Shown here: positions 15,551 to 24,128 of the stretch, piece by piece
Layout: each line of letters opens with the position of its first letter
How positions within the stretch are numbered: position 1 is the stretch's first letter
Notes under the pieces: generated by a model
Seen by the model: only the letters and a program-made list of their open reading frames with translations
What the model was told of the DNA's origin: nothing
Databases searched by the model: none
Program-made: the position numbers and the translations under genes
Assembly: GCA_947090755.1 (NCBI GenBank)
Contig: CAMUPF010000014.1
Location: 1-45,784, forward strand
DNA from: an uncultured Candidatus Melainabacteria bacterium
GTDB lineage: Bacteria; Cyanobacteriota; Vampirovibrionia; Gastranaerophilales; Gastranaerophilaceae
Length of the DNA: 45,784 bases
Direction of reading: 5' to 3'

Positions 15551-16586
15551 ATGCAGGTTAGAAATGATATTCAGTCAATAAATAGAACGCAGAAACCGCT
15601 TCGTAATGTACCCTCGTTCGGCAGGAGGGGGGGAGTTACTTAACCGTTTAACACAGGTCATACCGGACACAAAAGTTTCTAAAGGTTTGACTCAGTTGGA
15701 TAAAAATTGTTTTCAAAGTTATGTTTATTCCATGAAATTTAAACTCGGCACAACCGCTGAGGAGATTAAGGCGCTCACTAAACTGCAAGGTGAGGATTTT
15801 GTGATTGGTGCGTACGATTTGTTAACGAAGAAAATGGGAATTCCTGATGAGATTAAACCGCCTCTGATTCCAAAACAACAGTCTGCAACAGCTCCGATGG
15901 CATATATGTTTAATTATAATGCTATAGCTTTAAATCCTGATTTATCTACTTTGTCGCAAGGTATGATTTTTAATGGGCTGCGTCATGAACTCCAGCATTT
16001 CAGGCAGAATATGGATATTTTCAGGCATGAAACTTTAGGGGAAAAAGTTGTAGATATTCATGTAAACGGCCTCATTAATACCGAAAAAGCTACGGTTAAA
16101 CATTTACTTACAAATATGAGTTTGGACGAAATGGTTCAGCAAGGTGTTATTCAAACACAAGAGGTTTACGATGCCATGGTTCGTTATAAGAAATGTCTTG
16201 AAAACAACGACATCGCCGCTTTTGATAAAGAAGTTGAAAAATTGGCACCTGAATTTCGCCAGCAGGTAACAGCATTCCGGCAGAAAGTGATTGATTTTAT
16301 GGGGATTATAAAAACCGGAACAAAAGAAGCTGAAAAAGCCGAACACTATCTTAACGATTTTCAAAATACAAACTATTTTGATGGTGGTGACAAAGTTGAT
16401 TATGCTAAGTATTTTGCCTCAGGAATTGAGCAAGAAGCTTTAATCGCCGGAGAACGTGCAGATTTTGAGTTTTCCGGCGAGGGCTGTATGGTTAAATTTT
16501 CGAAAGACAAATTCAAAGCGGCTATGGCTTCGAAAGATGCGGAAGTTAAAAAGATGTTGGATGATTTGGAACGCGCTGAGGGATAA
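15551..16586 (+). CDS. HExxH putative metallopeptidase, interrupted by a G7 frameshift
   Basis: From ATG 15551 (GAAAGGAAATATT upstream) the frame reads MQVRNDIQSINRTQKPLRN and stops at 15641, just past a run of seven G (15627-15633). The long downstream frame continues from the same point in another frame to 16586. With six G the two join into a 344-aa protein. The downstream part has HELQH (first residue encoded at 15984), a zinc-metallopeptidase HExxH motif, and a later EQEALIAGERADF that could supply a gluzincin-type third ligand. No signal peptide or membrane span is seen. An internal ATG at 15606 lacks a ribosome site. I do not recognise the family. The break could be phase variation, decay or an assembly error. 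Confidence 0.65.
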
Positions 16587-16602
16587 GCACCGGCTTACGC
16601 AT
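16586..16602 (+). repeat. 17-bp direct repeat, copy 1
   Basis: AGCACCGGCTTACGCAT, starting at the last base of the preceding stop codon. It is repeated exactly at 16759-16775, flanking structured element B. Confidence 0.85.
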
Positions 16603-16654
16603 CGCGCTATTCCGCCTGTGTAAATTTTTGCCAACGGCGCACTCGCAAAAATTC

Positions 16655-16763
16655 GCTCCTGACAAAATTTAAGCTAGTGTTAATAACACTAGCAAATTTT
16701 GAAACGTCGCTATCGTAGTGCTCACCTGCTTGTCACACTCACGTGTGCCAACACCGTGAGCAC
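16655..16763 (-). repeat. Structured ~108-nt intergenic element, copy B
   Basis: Minus-strand counterpart of 1304-1411. Unit 1: outer stem GTGCTCAC/GTGAGCAC (16763-16756 with 16725-16718) around CACAC-GTGA-GTGTG. Unit 2: AAAATTT/AAATTTT around CTAGTGTT-ATT-AACACTAG. AGCGACGTTTC (16711-16701) and GTCAGGAGC (16663-16655) are identical to copy A, whereas the stems differ and remain paired. As in copy A, a terminator T-run lies just upstream on the same strand. Confidence 0.7.
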
Positions 16764-16775
16764 CGGCTTACGCAT
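16759..16775 (+). repeat. 17-bp direct repeat, copy 2
   Basis: Second exact copy of AGCACCGGCTTACGCAT. It overlaps the outer stem of structured element B and touches the terminator at 16776. Confidence 0.85.
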
Positions 16776-16804
16776 AAAAAAAACGACATCTGTTAGAATG
16801 TCGT
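16776..16804 (-). terminator. Terminator for the 16980-17990 gene
   Basis: On the minus strand ACGACAT/ATGTCGT (16804-16798, 16789-16783) followed by T7. It lies about 175 bases after the stop at 16980. Confidence 0.75.
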
Positions 16805-16869
16805 CGGAAATCAATAGGAAAAGGGAAAGGAAAAATTAGTTATGTGTAAGTCTTTATAAATATAAACGC

Positions 16870-16978
16870 TACGCCCTCGCGATAGACGCCACCGCTCGCG
16901 TTAGCGGTCAAGAGCGCGGTCTTGACCGTCGCACGCTCGTCTCTTCGGTTGCTTCGCAACCTGCGTGGCTCTGCTCGG
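16870..16978 (-). repeat. GC-rich hairpin repeat, possible class 2 copy c
   Basis: Minus strand contains GGTTGC-GAA-GCAACC and GGTCAAGA...TCTTGACC hairpins and a CCGCTAACGCGAGCGG stretch resembling the 3' flank of copies a and b. It abuts the stop codon of the next minus-strand gene. Together with element B it fills the 16587-16979 interval; no gene is seen there. Confidence 0.4.
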
Positions 16979-16979
16979 G

Positions 16980-17990
16980 CTACCCAAATGTTTTGAATCC
17001 GCCTTCAACGGCTTTTGCAATAACTTTGGATACTGCTTCTTTTTCGTTTGATACTGCGTTGTGTTCTGTATCAAGTTGTTTTAATCTTAATTCTAGGTTT
17101 TTGTCCTCCGCTTGAATAATCTCAATTTTTGCGTTAATTTCTTCGATTGATTGGTCATATAACGCTTTATCGTATTCGTACTGGTTCATAGCGTCTTCGT
17201 ACGCGTCCTGATCGGTTACGGTATTTGTTGAAAGCGCATAAGTTTTGCCATCAATTTTGATATTGATATAACGTCCGGTTGAATCCTGTTCTAATTGACA
17301 GCCCGCAAGACCTTTAATTTCTTCAACTCTGTCAGCGGAACCGTTTTTGTACGCTGCGACAAAGGATTGTGTGTTGCCGCGTTCATCTAAGACGGCCCCT
17401 TGAACATCTTTTTGGTTATAGAAGATACCTTCATATTCACCTGTTGAGGTGTTTTGAACATATCTTACATAATAGCCGTCAGTGTTGCCGTGAGTGTCTT
17501 GTAAAAGTTTAAGGTAAGCTTGTTCTTCTTTGATTAAGTTAGCTTGCTGATCAGGTGATAGTGAATCATAGTATTCATCGACACCTTTTGCCGGTGCTGT
17601 ACCTAAATCTCTCAATGTTACTGCGCCAATTTTATAAGTATTACCGGCTGCTTTAGTGATAATACTAGGTGATGCAGAAACGATAGAAAAGTCATCTGTC
17701 CAAGATTTGATGTAGCTGACCTTGTAAGAACCGTCTTTTTTCTCGTTATCATAAATTAAAGAGGTAATCTGGTTAGTCAGGGCTCCATCGTTGAAAGTGT
17801 ATACCGTTTGGGTATATTCTTCGACAGACGGTGCAGTCGGAACTGACATACCTAACAAGTCGCTGTAGTATGAAGCGGATTTGTTAGAAAGAGCAGTTCT
17901 TTGTTGGTTAATCTGCTGTCCTTCATATTCAATGTTGTTCATTCTCGCAGTCAGTCCCAAAAACCGAGCTTGCGATGCTGCCATACCCAT
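16980..17990 (-). CDS. Flagellin-like-ended hypothetical protein (MGMAASQAR family)
   Basis: A 336-aa protein of unknown function. The N terminus MGMAASQARFLGLTARMNN and a C-terminal coiled coil (EDKNLELRLKQLDTEHNAV, then KAVEGGFKTFG) are shared with the 750-aa protein at 19289-21541, while the centres differ. Conserved amphipathic helices at both ends around a variable core is the layout of flagellin, hook and other secreted filament proteins. There is no Sec signal. A hairpin GGCGCC-TTAAA-GGCGC sits just upstream of the ribosome site. It lies downstream of a FliK-like gene, same strand. I recall such proteins in gut Melainabacteria; the flagellar link is inference. Confidence 0.7.
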   Translation of the reverse strand: MGMAASQARFLGLTARMNNIEYEGQQINQQRTALSNKSASYYSDLLGMSVPTAPSVEEYTQTVYTFNDGALTNQITSLIYDNEKKDGSYKVSYIKSWTDDFSIVSASPSIITKAAGNTYKIGAVTLRDLGTAPAKGVDEYYDSLSPDQQANLIKEEQAYLKLLQDTHGNTDGYYVRYVQNTSTGEYEGIFYNQKDVQGAVLDERGNTQSFVAAYKNGSADRVEEIKGLAGCQLEQDSTGRYINIKIDGKTYALSTNTVTDQDAYEDAMNQYEYDKALYDQSIEEINAKIEIIQAEDKNLELRLKQLDTEHNAVSNEKEAVSKVIAKAVEGGFKTFG

Positions 17991-18173
17991 TGGTAACGCC
18001 TTTCGCGCCTTTAAGGCGCCCTTTCATTTGTACCGAATTACGTTCGACCGTGTTGTGTAATTCGTGAGTCTTTTGTGTTTCGTATCATGCATGTCGGTTA
18101 CATGTTTTTAAAACTTTAGGAAATTGCTTCATGTAACTTAACACTTTGTAACATGTCGGTGAAAGGACTGCTA

Positions 18174-19247
18174 TTAAAGGGCTTCGCGGTCAAGTTCTAC
18201 TACGTGTCTGATTATTAAATGCGCCGTTAAAAGCAGGTAAGGGTTTATTTCGTTTGTGTTAGACATATTGATTGTCGCTTGAGTTTTAGGGGCTTGAGAT
18301 TTTGATTGCTTGTGTGTGTAACTCAAAGATGTTTGCGCTGAATAATTTTTGTTTTCTGCGTCAAGACGGAGTGAAAGTTCGTCTTTTGGAAACTCGTCTG
18401 TACACTGGATATTAATACTTACTGCGTTTGCGTCTTCAAGTACAAGCATTGCGGTTACTTCGCCAAAGTTTACGGTTTGAATTTTTATTATCAAAATACT
18501 GTTGTCGGATTTTTCTTCATTTTTAGATTGAATTTCCAGTTCAAAGTCTACGCCTTGCTGGAGCGGAAGCCATGGGAGGTATAAAAGCATAAGCATTTTT
18601 AATGTCTGGGCGTTGTCTTTCTGTGAGGCAACGGCGACGCTGGCGTTAATTAATTTTGCAGCTTCTTTCATTTGCGAAACATCGTTGATACCGTTTTTGG
18701 CAGAATTTGCCATATTAATAATAATTTGTGTTATTGCTTCTTTCCCGTTGGCCTTAATCATCGCGGCAAGGTCGGCGATATTTATCATTCCGCCGGCAGT
18801 AATGGGAAGTTTTTTAATTGAGGCTTCAAGCTGTGTTAACATTGCCTGATTAAGTTTTGTGTTCTGCATTAATTCTGCGGAATTCAGCCCTTGAAGTTGT
18901 GCCAGAATCCGGGTTTGTGTTTGGGAAAGTTGCTTGCCGGCTAGAAGGTTCTGGTGCAAACGGGCTTGCAGTTGAGCATTGGTCAGATTTTTTTGAATTA
19001 TATAAATTAATGCGTTAAAGTTTTTGGGAAACTTCATCATTTCTTTAATATAAGACGCGTTTTCTGTACTGCCCATTGCGGCAGATTGAAGATTTTGTGA
19101 AAATTGTGTTTGTGTCGTAGCAGGTTTTGGTGTTGCCGGCGTTGGTGTTGGAGAGGGCTGAACATTAGAATGTACTGCCGGCTTTTGTGGATTTGCCCGC
19201 AGTACATTCTTACCTGCTAGTTGAGTTAGATTAATTTTATTCTCCAT
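18174..19247 (-). CDS. FliK-like hook-length-control candidate
   Basis: A 357-aa protein. Residues ~25-50 are a Pro/Thr/Gln-rich linker. Residues ~70-215 are helical and Gln/Leu-rich. Residues ~225-310 (LPWLPLQQGVDFELEI...FGEVTAMLVLEDANAVSINIQ) resemble the C-terminal Flg_hook domain of FliK, where an L-x-x-VxFGEV-like strand precedes a VxxxI-IxC strand. FliK measures hook length and switches export specificity. The match is by pattern only and the rest of a flagellar operon is not in the window. It lies between the two MG[M/L]AASQAR proteins on the same strand, 41 bp after the upstream one, so co-transcription is likely. Confidence 0.5.
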   Translation of the reverse strand: MENKINLTQLAGKNVLRANPQKPAVHSNVQPSPTPTPATPKPATTQTQFSQNLQSAAMGSTENASYIKEMMKFPKNFNALIYIIQKNLTNAQLQARLHQNLLAGKQLSQTQTRILAQLQGLNSAELMQNTKLNQAMLTQLEASIKKLPITAGGMINIADLAAMIKANGKEAITQIIINMANSAKNGINDVSQMKEAAKLINASVAVASQKDNAQTLKMLMLLYLPWLPLQQGVDFELEIQSKNEEKSDNSILIIKIQTVNFGEVTAMLVLEDANAVSINIQCTDEFPKDELSLRLDAENKNYSAQTSLSYTHKQSKSQAPKTQATINMSNTNEINPYLLLTAHLIIRHVVELDREAL

Positions 19248-19288
19248 ACAATTATTTTAATTCATTTTTGAAGAAAGGCCATACTCTT

Positions 19289-21541
19289 TTACGAGTACAT
19301 TTGGAAATTCCGTTCAATATTGCCGGACATAGCTTTTTTGACTGATTCGTATTCAGATTCAAGAGCGGAGTGTTCGGTGTCGATATTTTTAAGTTCCAAA
19401 TCGAACATTTCGTCTTTTGCTTCAATTTGACGCATTGCCTTGTTGTATTCAGCTTCGGCAATTGTAGCGGCAGTTTTGTCGTTTTGTTCAATAATATCAG
19501 AACAGCTTGTGTATGTAATTGGCTGCCAGTTGGCTTCTGAATTGATTTGTTCCATTATAACGATACCGTTTTCGAGTGCGAACTGAATCCATTCGGTGCT
19601 GCTAGCAAGTCCTTTTGGTAACATTTGATATCCACATTCTTTAATTTTGTTAAAGAGATTGAGATACCAGGTAGCTTCTTCTTTAGCAGTAACCAACTTG
19701 CCGTTAGAATCTTCTTTCATATAACCGTAAATCGGTTCACCGAACAAGTCCATCATGGTGTCGATAACGTATGCATTGACTAGCGGAATAAAGTCTTTTT
19801 GGATAGAGCTTGCAGGAATTGTAACTTCTGTACCTGCTGAATCTGCAAGTTTTAGAACAATATCACTTTTCTTGTCCCATTTAGCGGACATTATATAGTC
19901 TAAGAATGCAGAAACTTCTTTGTCATTTTGGAATTCTCTATTAGGGTTGCCTAGGTCGTCTTCACCGAATACAATTTTGCTGATATTTTTAATTACATCA
20001 CCTAATTGCAAATCATTAGCAGTAGTATTAGAAAGTATATTTTTTTCCTCTTGGGTGAAATCTTTCATTGTTCCATCTTCTGCAGGGTATTGGTTAACAA
20101 AATTGTCATTGTTGATTTTTGCTCCGTTTTGACAGATGGTAAGAATGCATTTCGCCGCCGCTTCTTTTAAGCTCTTTTTGAGTTCATTTAAAAGCTCTGT
20201 TATCGGTACTTCTCTGGATATTGTCGCAGTTGTAGGATTACCGCTTGTACCGCTGACAGGGAATGAACCGGTGTTAAAATCAGGGTATTTATATGTAAAT
20301 TTACCACCATCACCATCATCAAATGCGTATTTCAGACTATTACCGTTGTGTTGAACATTTAATGTCGGGGTATTGCCATCAATTGTTAAAGCTGTCATTG
20401 CGGAACCGTTCCAGGTATAAAATTCGCTGGAGGCTGTTCCGGCTGTCGGAATTTTAGCATAGCACGGAGTAGATTCACCGGAAGGGTGTTCAACTCTTGC
20501 ATAGTAATCAAATCCACCCATTGCATTAGGTATTTTAAGATATAATGCATTTGCATTGTAACCGGATGAATATAAACTTGTTATATTAGCTCCAAGGTAA
20601 TCATTGATACTTCCGGACATATAGCCATAGCCGCCACTTGTAGATATATTGCTAAGAATGTCTTCACTTATAGTTGGTATCGTTAGGGTGCTTGCAAATG
20701 TAAAGTATTTTCTAATATCGTTCTCTAACGCTGTGTTTATAGCAGCGAAATTCGCGGGGATGCTAGTAAGGCTGTCAATAGCTCTGTATGTTTCACCGGC
20801 TTTTAATACTGCCTGTGCATAAGAACCCATTAATTGATTTCTTTGTGCGGCTTGTTGTGATATTGCTGAAGCCATTTGACTAAAAGAATCTACATAGGCT
20901 GCAAAGTCAGTATATTTTGATGTTTTAATAGTATCATTGTAAGAAGGTATTGCTGGGTTAGTTGTTTCATTGCCTTCATACATTTCACGTAATGTTGCAG
21001 AATCGAAGAAATTGTAGGTGCCGTCCTTTGTAGTGTTTGCAATAGCATTTCCTGCAGAGTCATATTTCGCATAATCTCCATCATTCGGTTCTGCGACGCC
21101 GTCACCATCAGGGTTACTATAAAAACTTTCATTTGTACGAAGCTGGTCGTCAAGTGTATCCCAGTATGAAGTTGTGTATGTAATACCGTATTGTTTTAAA
21201 AACTCTTCGCTATCTCCGCCGGAGTTTCTGTATTTTTCCGCATCTGATTCGGAAATCAAAATGTTTCCGGCTGTATTTGTTAAGCCGTACTGGTTATTGT
21301 ATTGATTGAATGCTGTTAAATTATTGAATGTTAAAGGCACATTTTGTGCTTTATCATCTTTATCATAGTTCGCAAATACAAGGTTCGTTTTATTTAAAGC
21401 ATTAATATAGTTTTCGCTTACTTTTGAACTGTCAGCAGAAAGACGCATTTTCTGATTGTTAATGAGTTGTGCTCTTAACTCATTATCAGAGATTCTTGAT
21501 GTTATTGAGAGTAATCTTGCTTGAGATGCTGCCAATCCCAT
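19289..21541 (-). CDS. Large flagellin-like-ended hypothetical protein (MGLAASQAR family)
   Basis: A 750-aa paralogue of the 16980-17990 product. MGLAASQARLLSITSRISDNELRAQ opens it and a coiled coil with DLELKNIDTEHSALESEYESV closes it. The centre (residues ~110-620) is unrelated to the paralogue, rich in Asn, Asp, Ser and Tyr, with hook- or adhesin-like low-charge stretches. No signal peptide. GAAAGGA precedes ATG 21541. Candidate filament, hook-associated or scaffold protein; the function is not established. Confidence 0.7.
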   Translation of the reverse strand: MGLAASQARLLSITSRISDNELRAQLINNQKMRLSADSSKVSENYINALNKTNLVFANYDKDDKAQNVPLTFNNLTAFNQYNNQYGLTNTAGNILISESDAEKYRNSGGDSEEFLKQYGITYTTSYWDTLDDQLRTNESFYSNPDGDGVAEPNDGDYAKYDSAGNAIANTTKDGTYNFFDSATLREMYEGNETTNPAIPSYNDTIKTSKYTDFAAYVDSFSQMASAISQQAAQRNQLMGSYAQAVLKAGETYRAIDSLTSIPANFAAINTALENDIRKYFTFASTLTIPTISEDILSNISTSGGYGYMSGSINDYLGANITSLYSSGYNANALYLKIPNAMGGFDYYARVEHPSGESTPCYAKIPTAGTASSEFYTWNGSAMTALTIDGNTPTLNVQHNGNSLKYAFDDGDGGKFTYKYPDFNTGSFPVSGTSGNPTTATISREVPITELLNELKKSLKEAAAKCILTICQNGAKINNDNFVNQYPAEDGTMKDFTQEEKNILSNTTANDLQLGDVIKNISKIVFGEDDLGNPNREFQNDKEVSAFLDYIMSAKWDKKSDIVLKLADSAGTEVTIPASSIQKDFIPLVNAYVIDTMMDLFGEPIYGYMKEDSNGKLVTAKEEATWYLNLFNKIKECGYQMLPKGLASSTEWIQFALENGIVIMEQINSEANWQPITYTSCSDIIEQNDKTAATIAEAEYNKAMRQIEAKDEMFDLELKNIDTEHSALESEYESVKKAMSGNIERNFQMYS

Positions 21542-21651
21542 TGTAATCCGTTCCTTTCGTAAGTTCGTAATTGATTCCTTACATTCTTAGTCGGATTAAT
21601 TGCTTTAATACTTCAATATTTTACGGGGTTTATTAAGAAATGTAACGGCGC

Positions 21652-23772
21652 TTAATTTATCAAACCGTAGAAGGTCGTCAGTGCACGTTCTTTATTTTCG
21701 TTAATGTATCGGATTTTTTCTTGTACCTCTTTCAGCGCGTGTTTTTGTGTTTTGAAGGAGGCGTTTTTTACTGAATGGAAAATTTCTGATAAAATCGCGC
21801 GTACAAGTAGTTTGAAGTCGCCTGACTCTTTCATTTGAGTAAGCATTGTTTTTAACTTATCACCGAAATCATGATTTTTGTTGATTTCTCTGACAAGACC
21901 TTCTTGAATTTTATTTCTTAATTCAAATATATTAGAGAAGTAAGTTGTTTCTGCTTTAATAAGGTTTGCGTTATCAGCGTTAGGAATAATTTTCATTTCA
22001 CGCATAACTTGTGTGCAGAATTCATTTATTGTATTAGGTGGTGGAATTCGGGTTTTATTGTTGAAGATATGTTCATCAAGTTTTGCGGTAAGTTTTTCAA
22101 GCGCGGTATCGTGGCTCATGCCTTCCGGAAGAATGGCACCTTCCAGATTGGTTCGGGCAAGACTTCTGGAATTACCAAATATAAAATCTAAATGTCCCAG
22201 TGCATTGCGTGTGGCTGTCAGGTTGTCGTAGCGTAGAACATTCCCTAAATCCAAAAATGTAATAGGTTTTTCGAGGTTTTTGATATCGATAAAGATGTTT
22301 GCCGAATTCGGGTCTGCCTGAACAATTTTCTGCCCGCTGCGAGGGATTGAGATTAACTGTTCAATGAAAACTCTGTTGTAATTTAATAAAAGTTTTCTTA
22401 CCTGTTCTTCCGTAAGTTCTACATTATTGGTTTGCAAGTATTCATCAAGCTGGTTTAAGCGTACACCATTTGCCTTTTCCATTACGTAAATGTTGTCCTT
22501 TATCTCCATAGGTTTTACAACATTGAATCTTTTGGCGTTTTGAGCCATAATTTCTGCAGCTTCTTTTTCTAAGGAAAGGTCACATTCTTTTGACCAGGCG
22601 CTGAACATTACATCAATGTATTTTTTCAGATATTCAAAATCTTCTTTGTTTTTTGCTATTTCAGATTTGGCAAGAAGTTTGTGCGCCTGTTCACGATCGG
22701 CTTCAATTTTTTCTTTATTGATACCTTTTTTCAAAAATTTAATAACAACTTCATTGCCTGTTTTATTTTCTTTTGCGAGGTAAGTTTCAGCTATTGTTCC
22801 GACGCCAAGTGGGTTTTCGCCTACAATAGAATACTTCTTGCCGTAGGTTTTTGTAATAAGAGCCTGTGCCTCTTCGTTTGTATATGTACGCGGACAAACT
22901 CCTTTAAGTTTTTTGATGAGGTTTTTCATTTCCGGCGTAATTTTAAACCCGCCGATTTCCTTAAGCCCGTCAATTTTTTTGTCAGGAAGTGTTTGAAGCC
23001 ATTTGGTGACGAAAATGTTGCTGTCTACGATAGTGTTTTCGTTAAAATTGAGAAAAACAGTTACGAGTTTATTTTTAACCTTTGCCATGGTTGACTTACC
23101 CATACGGCGCGTAATTTCCTCCATATTAATACTACCGTATGGATTCTTGAAGGCTTTTAGGGCTTCGTTGTTTTCTTTTGCTTTTTTGCAGGCAAAATTC
23201 CAGGCTTTTATTGCTCCTTTGCCGCCTGTGGCAAGGGCTCCAAGACCTAACGCAGTGCCAAGCAGGTGAAGACCGGCGTTGTGTTTTTGAATTTGCAAAT
23301 ATTCATTCAGGTTTTTATTGTCGTTTCTTTCAGAAAGGTATCTTGCGCTTGTGGTGATTCCGGCGAGTGCCGGCAGGGTCAGAAGTATATGTGATGTTGC
23401 AAGAAGCGGAGACGCCAGTCCGTTTAAAGCTCCCAGTGCGAATTTATTTAAAAGCGAATGTTTTTGTTCTTTTTTTTCAGAACCTACGAATGGTTTCATC
23501 GCATAAGAAAGAATCGGGTTAAGAGCCGTGCCGGTTAAAACGGAGGCTGCGAGTGCGATGCCTGTTGTCTTTTTGCCAAGCCCTTTTTTAAAAAGTTCGG
23601 TGACAGAACTGAACTGCGTAATATTTTTAAACACAGAAAACGACGCACCGCTTACTATCAAATCCGTTGTAAGCCCTGCGACATCCTGCTTGACGTTACG
23701 GTTGTTTTTGTGCCGGTCAGCGCCTCTATATGAAATATAAGAGTTGTTAGAGTTAATATTTTGAACGTTCAT
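21652..23772 (-). CDS. ABC1/UbiB-like atypical kinase
   Basis: A 706-aa protein. Residues 1-40 are polar. Residues ~65-190 hold several hydrophobic, glycine-rich segments, possibly membrane-embedded. Residues ~305-560 are an ABC1/ADCK-type kinase fold: nucleotide loop PLGVGTIAETYLA (321-333), Lys345 in VVIKFLKKG, Glu401 or Glu403 in LSLEKEA, catalytic-loop counterpart ADPNSANIFID (486-496) and metal motif FLDLG (506-510). The usual HADPHPGN is changed to QADPNSAN, with Asp and the last Asn kept. UbiB-type proteins support isoprenoid-lipid or quinone metabolism; the substrate here is unknown. The N terminus (ISYRG) fits a short-motif pattern seen in neighbours. Confidence 0.75.
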   Translation of the reverse strand: MNVQNINSNNSYISYRGADRHKNNRNVKQDVAGLTTDLIVSGASFSVFKNITQFSSVTELFKKGLGKKTTGIALAASVLTGTALNPILSYAMKPFVGSEKKEQKHSLLNKFALGALNGLASPLLATSHILLTLPALAGITTSARYLSERNDNKNLNEYLQIQKHNAGLHLLGTALGLGALATGGKGAIKAWNFACKKAKENNEALKAFKNPYGSINMEEITRRMGKSTMAKVKNKLVTVFLNFNENTIVDSNIFVTKWLQTLPDKKIDGLKEIGGFKITPEMKNLIKKLKGVCPRTYTNEEAQALITKTYGKKYSIVGENPLGVGTIAETYLAKENKTGNEVVIKFLKKGINKEKIEADREQAHKLLAKSEIAKNKEDFEYLKKYIDVMFSAWSKECDLSLEKEAAEIMAQNAKRFNVVKPMEIKDNIYVMEKANGVRLNQLDEYLQTNNVELTEEQVRKLLLNYNRVFIEQLISIPRSGQKIVQADPNSANIFIDIKNLEKPITFLDLGNVLRYDNLTATRNALGHLDFIFGNSRSLARTNLEGAILPEGMSHDTALEKLTAKLDEHIFNNKTRIPPPNTINEFCTQVMREMKIIPNADNANLIKAETTYFSNIFELRNKIQEGLVREINKNHDFGDKLKTMLTQMKESGDFKLLVRAILSEIFHSVKNASFKTQKHALKEVQEKIRYINENKERALTTFYGLIN

Positions 23773-23890
23773 TATCTACACATACCTGACGTTTATATAA
23801 AACTCTACAACAAAAATTTTTGCGTGAAAAGCCAAGAGGGTTAATAATTCTTAACTTAGTAGGGGTTCGTAAAACTCAATGTGCATAATA

Positions 23891-23922
23891 AAAGAGGTCA
23901 TAACATACGTTATAACCTCTTT
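23891..23922 (-). terminator. tRNA-Glu terminator
   Basis: Stem AAAGAGGT-ATAAC / GTTAT-ACCTCTTT with a short loop, five bases after the tRNA on the minus strand, followed by T-rich sequence. Confidence 0.8.
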
Positions 23923-23927
23923 TATGG

Positions 23928-24000
23928 TACTCCCAAGGGGATTCGAACCCCTGCCGCATCCGTGAAAGGGATGTGTCCTAGGCCTCTAGACGATGGGAGC
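23928..24000 (-). tRNA. tRNA-Glu (anticodon TTC)
   Basis: Minus-strand cloverleaf: acceptor GCTCCCA/TGGGAGT, D-arm GTCTAGAGGCCTAGGAC, anticodon loop CTTTCAC, T-arm GGGGTTCGAATCCCC, discriminator A. CCA is not encoded. Confidence 0.95.
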
Positions 24001-24093
24001 CTATCTATCGTCTTACCAATGCTTTAATCACCTCGGCTATCGACAACTATTATCTTATCAAATAAATTTTTCTTGTCAACAACTTTTTTAAAA

Positions 24094-24121
24094 AAGCGTC
24101 GGATAAATCTCCGACGCTTTA
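24094..24121 (-). terminator. Terminator after fabI
   Basis: Perfect 11-bp stem AAAGCGTCGGA/TCCGACGCTTT; on the minus strand the T-run TTTTTT follows after a few bases. Confidence 0.85.
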
Positions 24122-24128
24122 AATATCA

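Noticed and set aside
19252-19491. 79-codon minus frame overlapping the end of the 750-aa gene
   Set aside because: Shifted shadow of the coiled-coil coding region, Lys/Asn-rich, no independent start signal.
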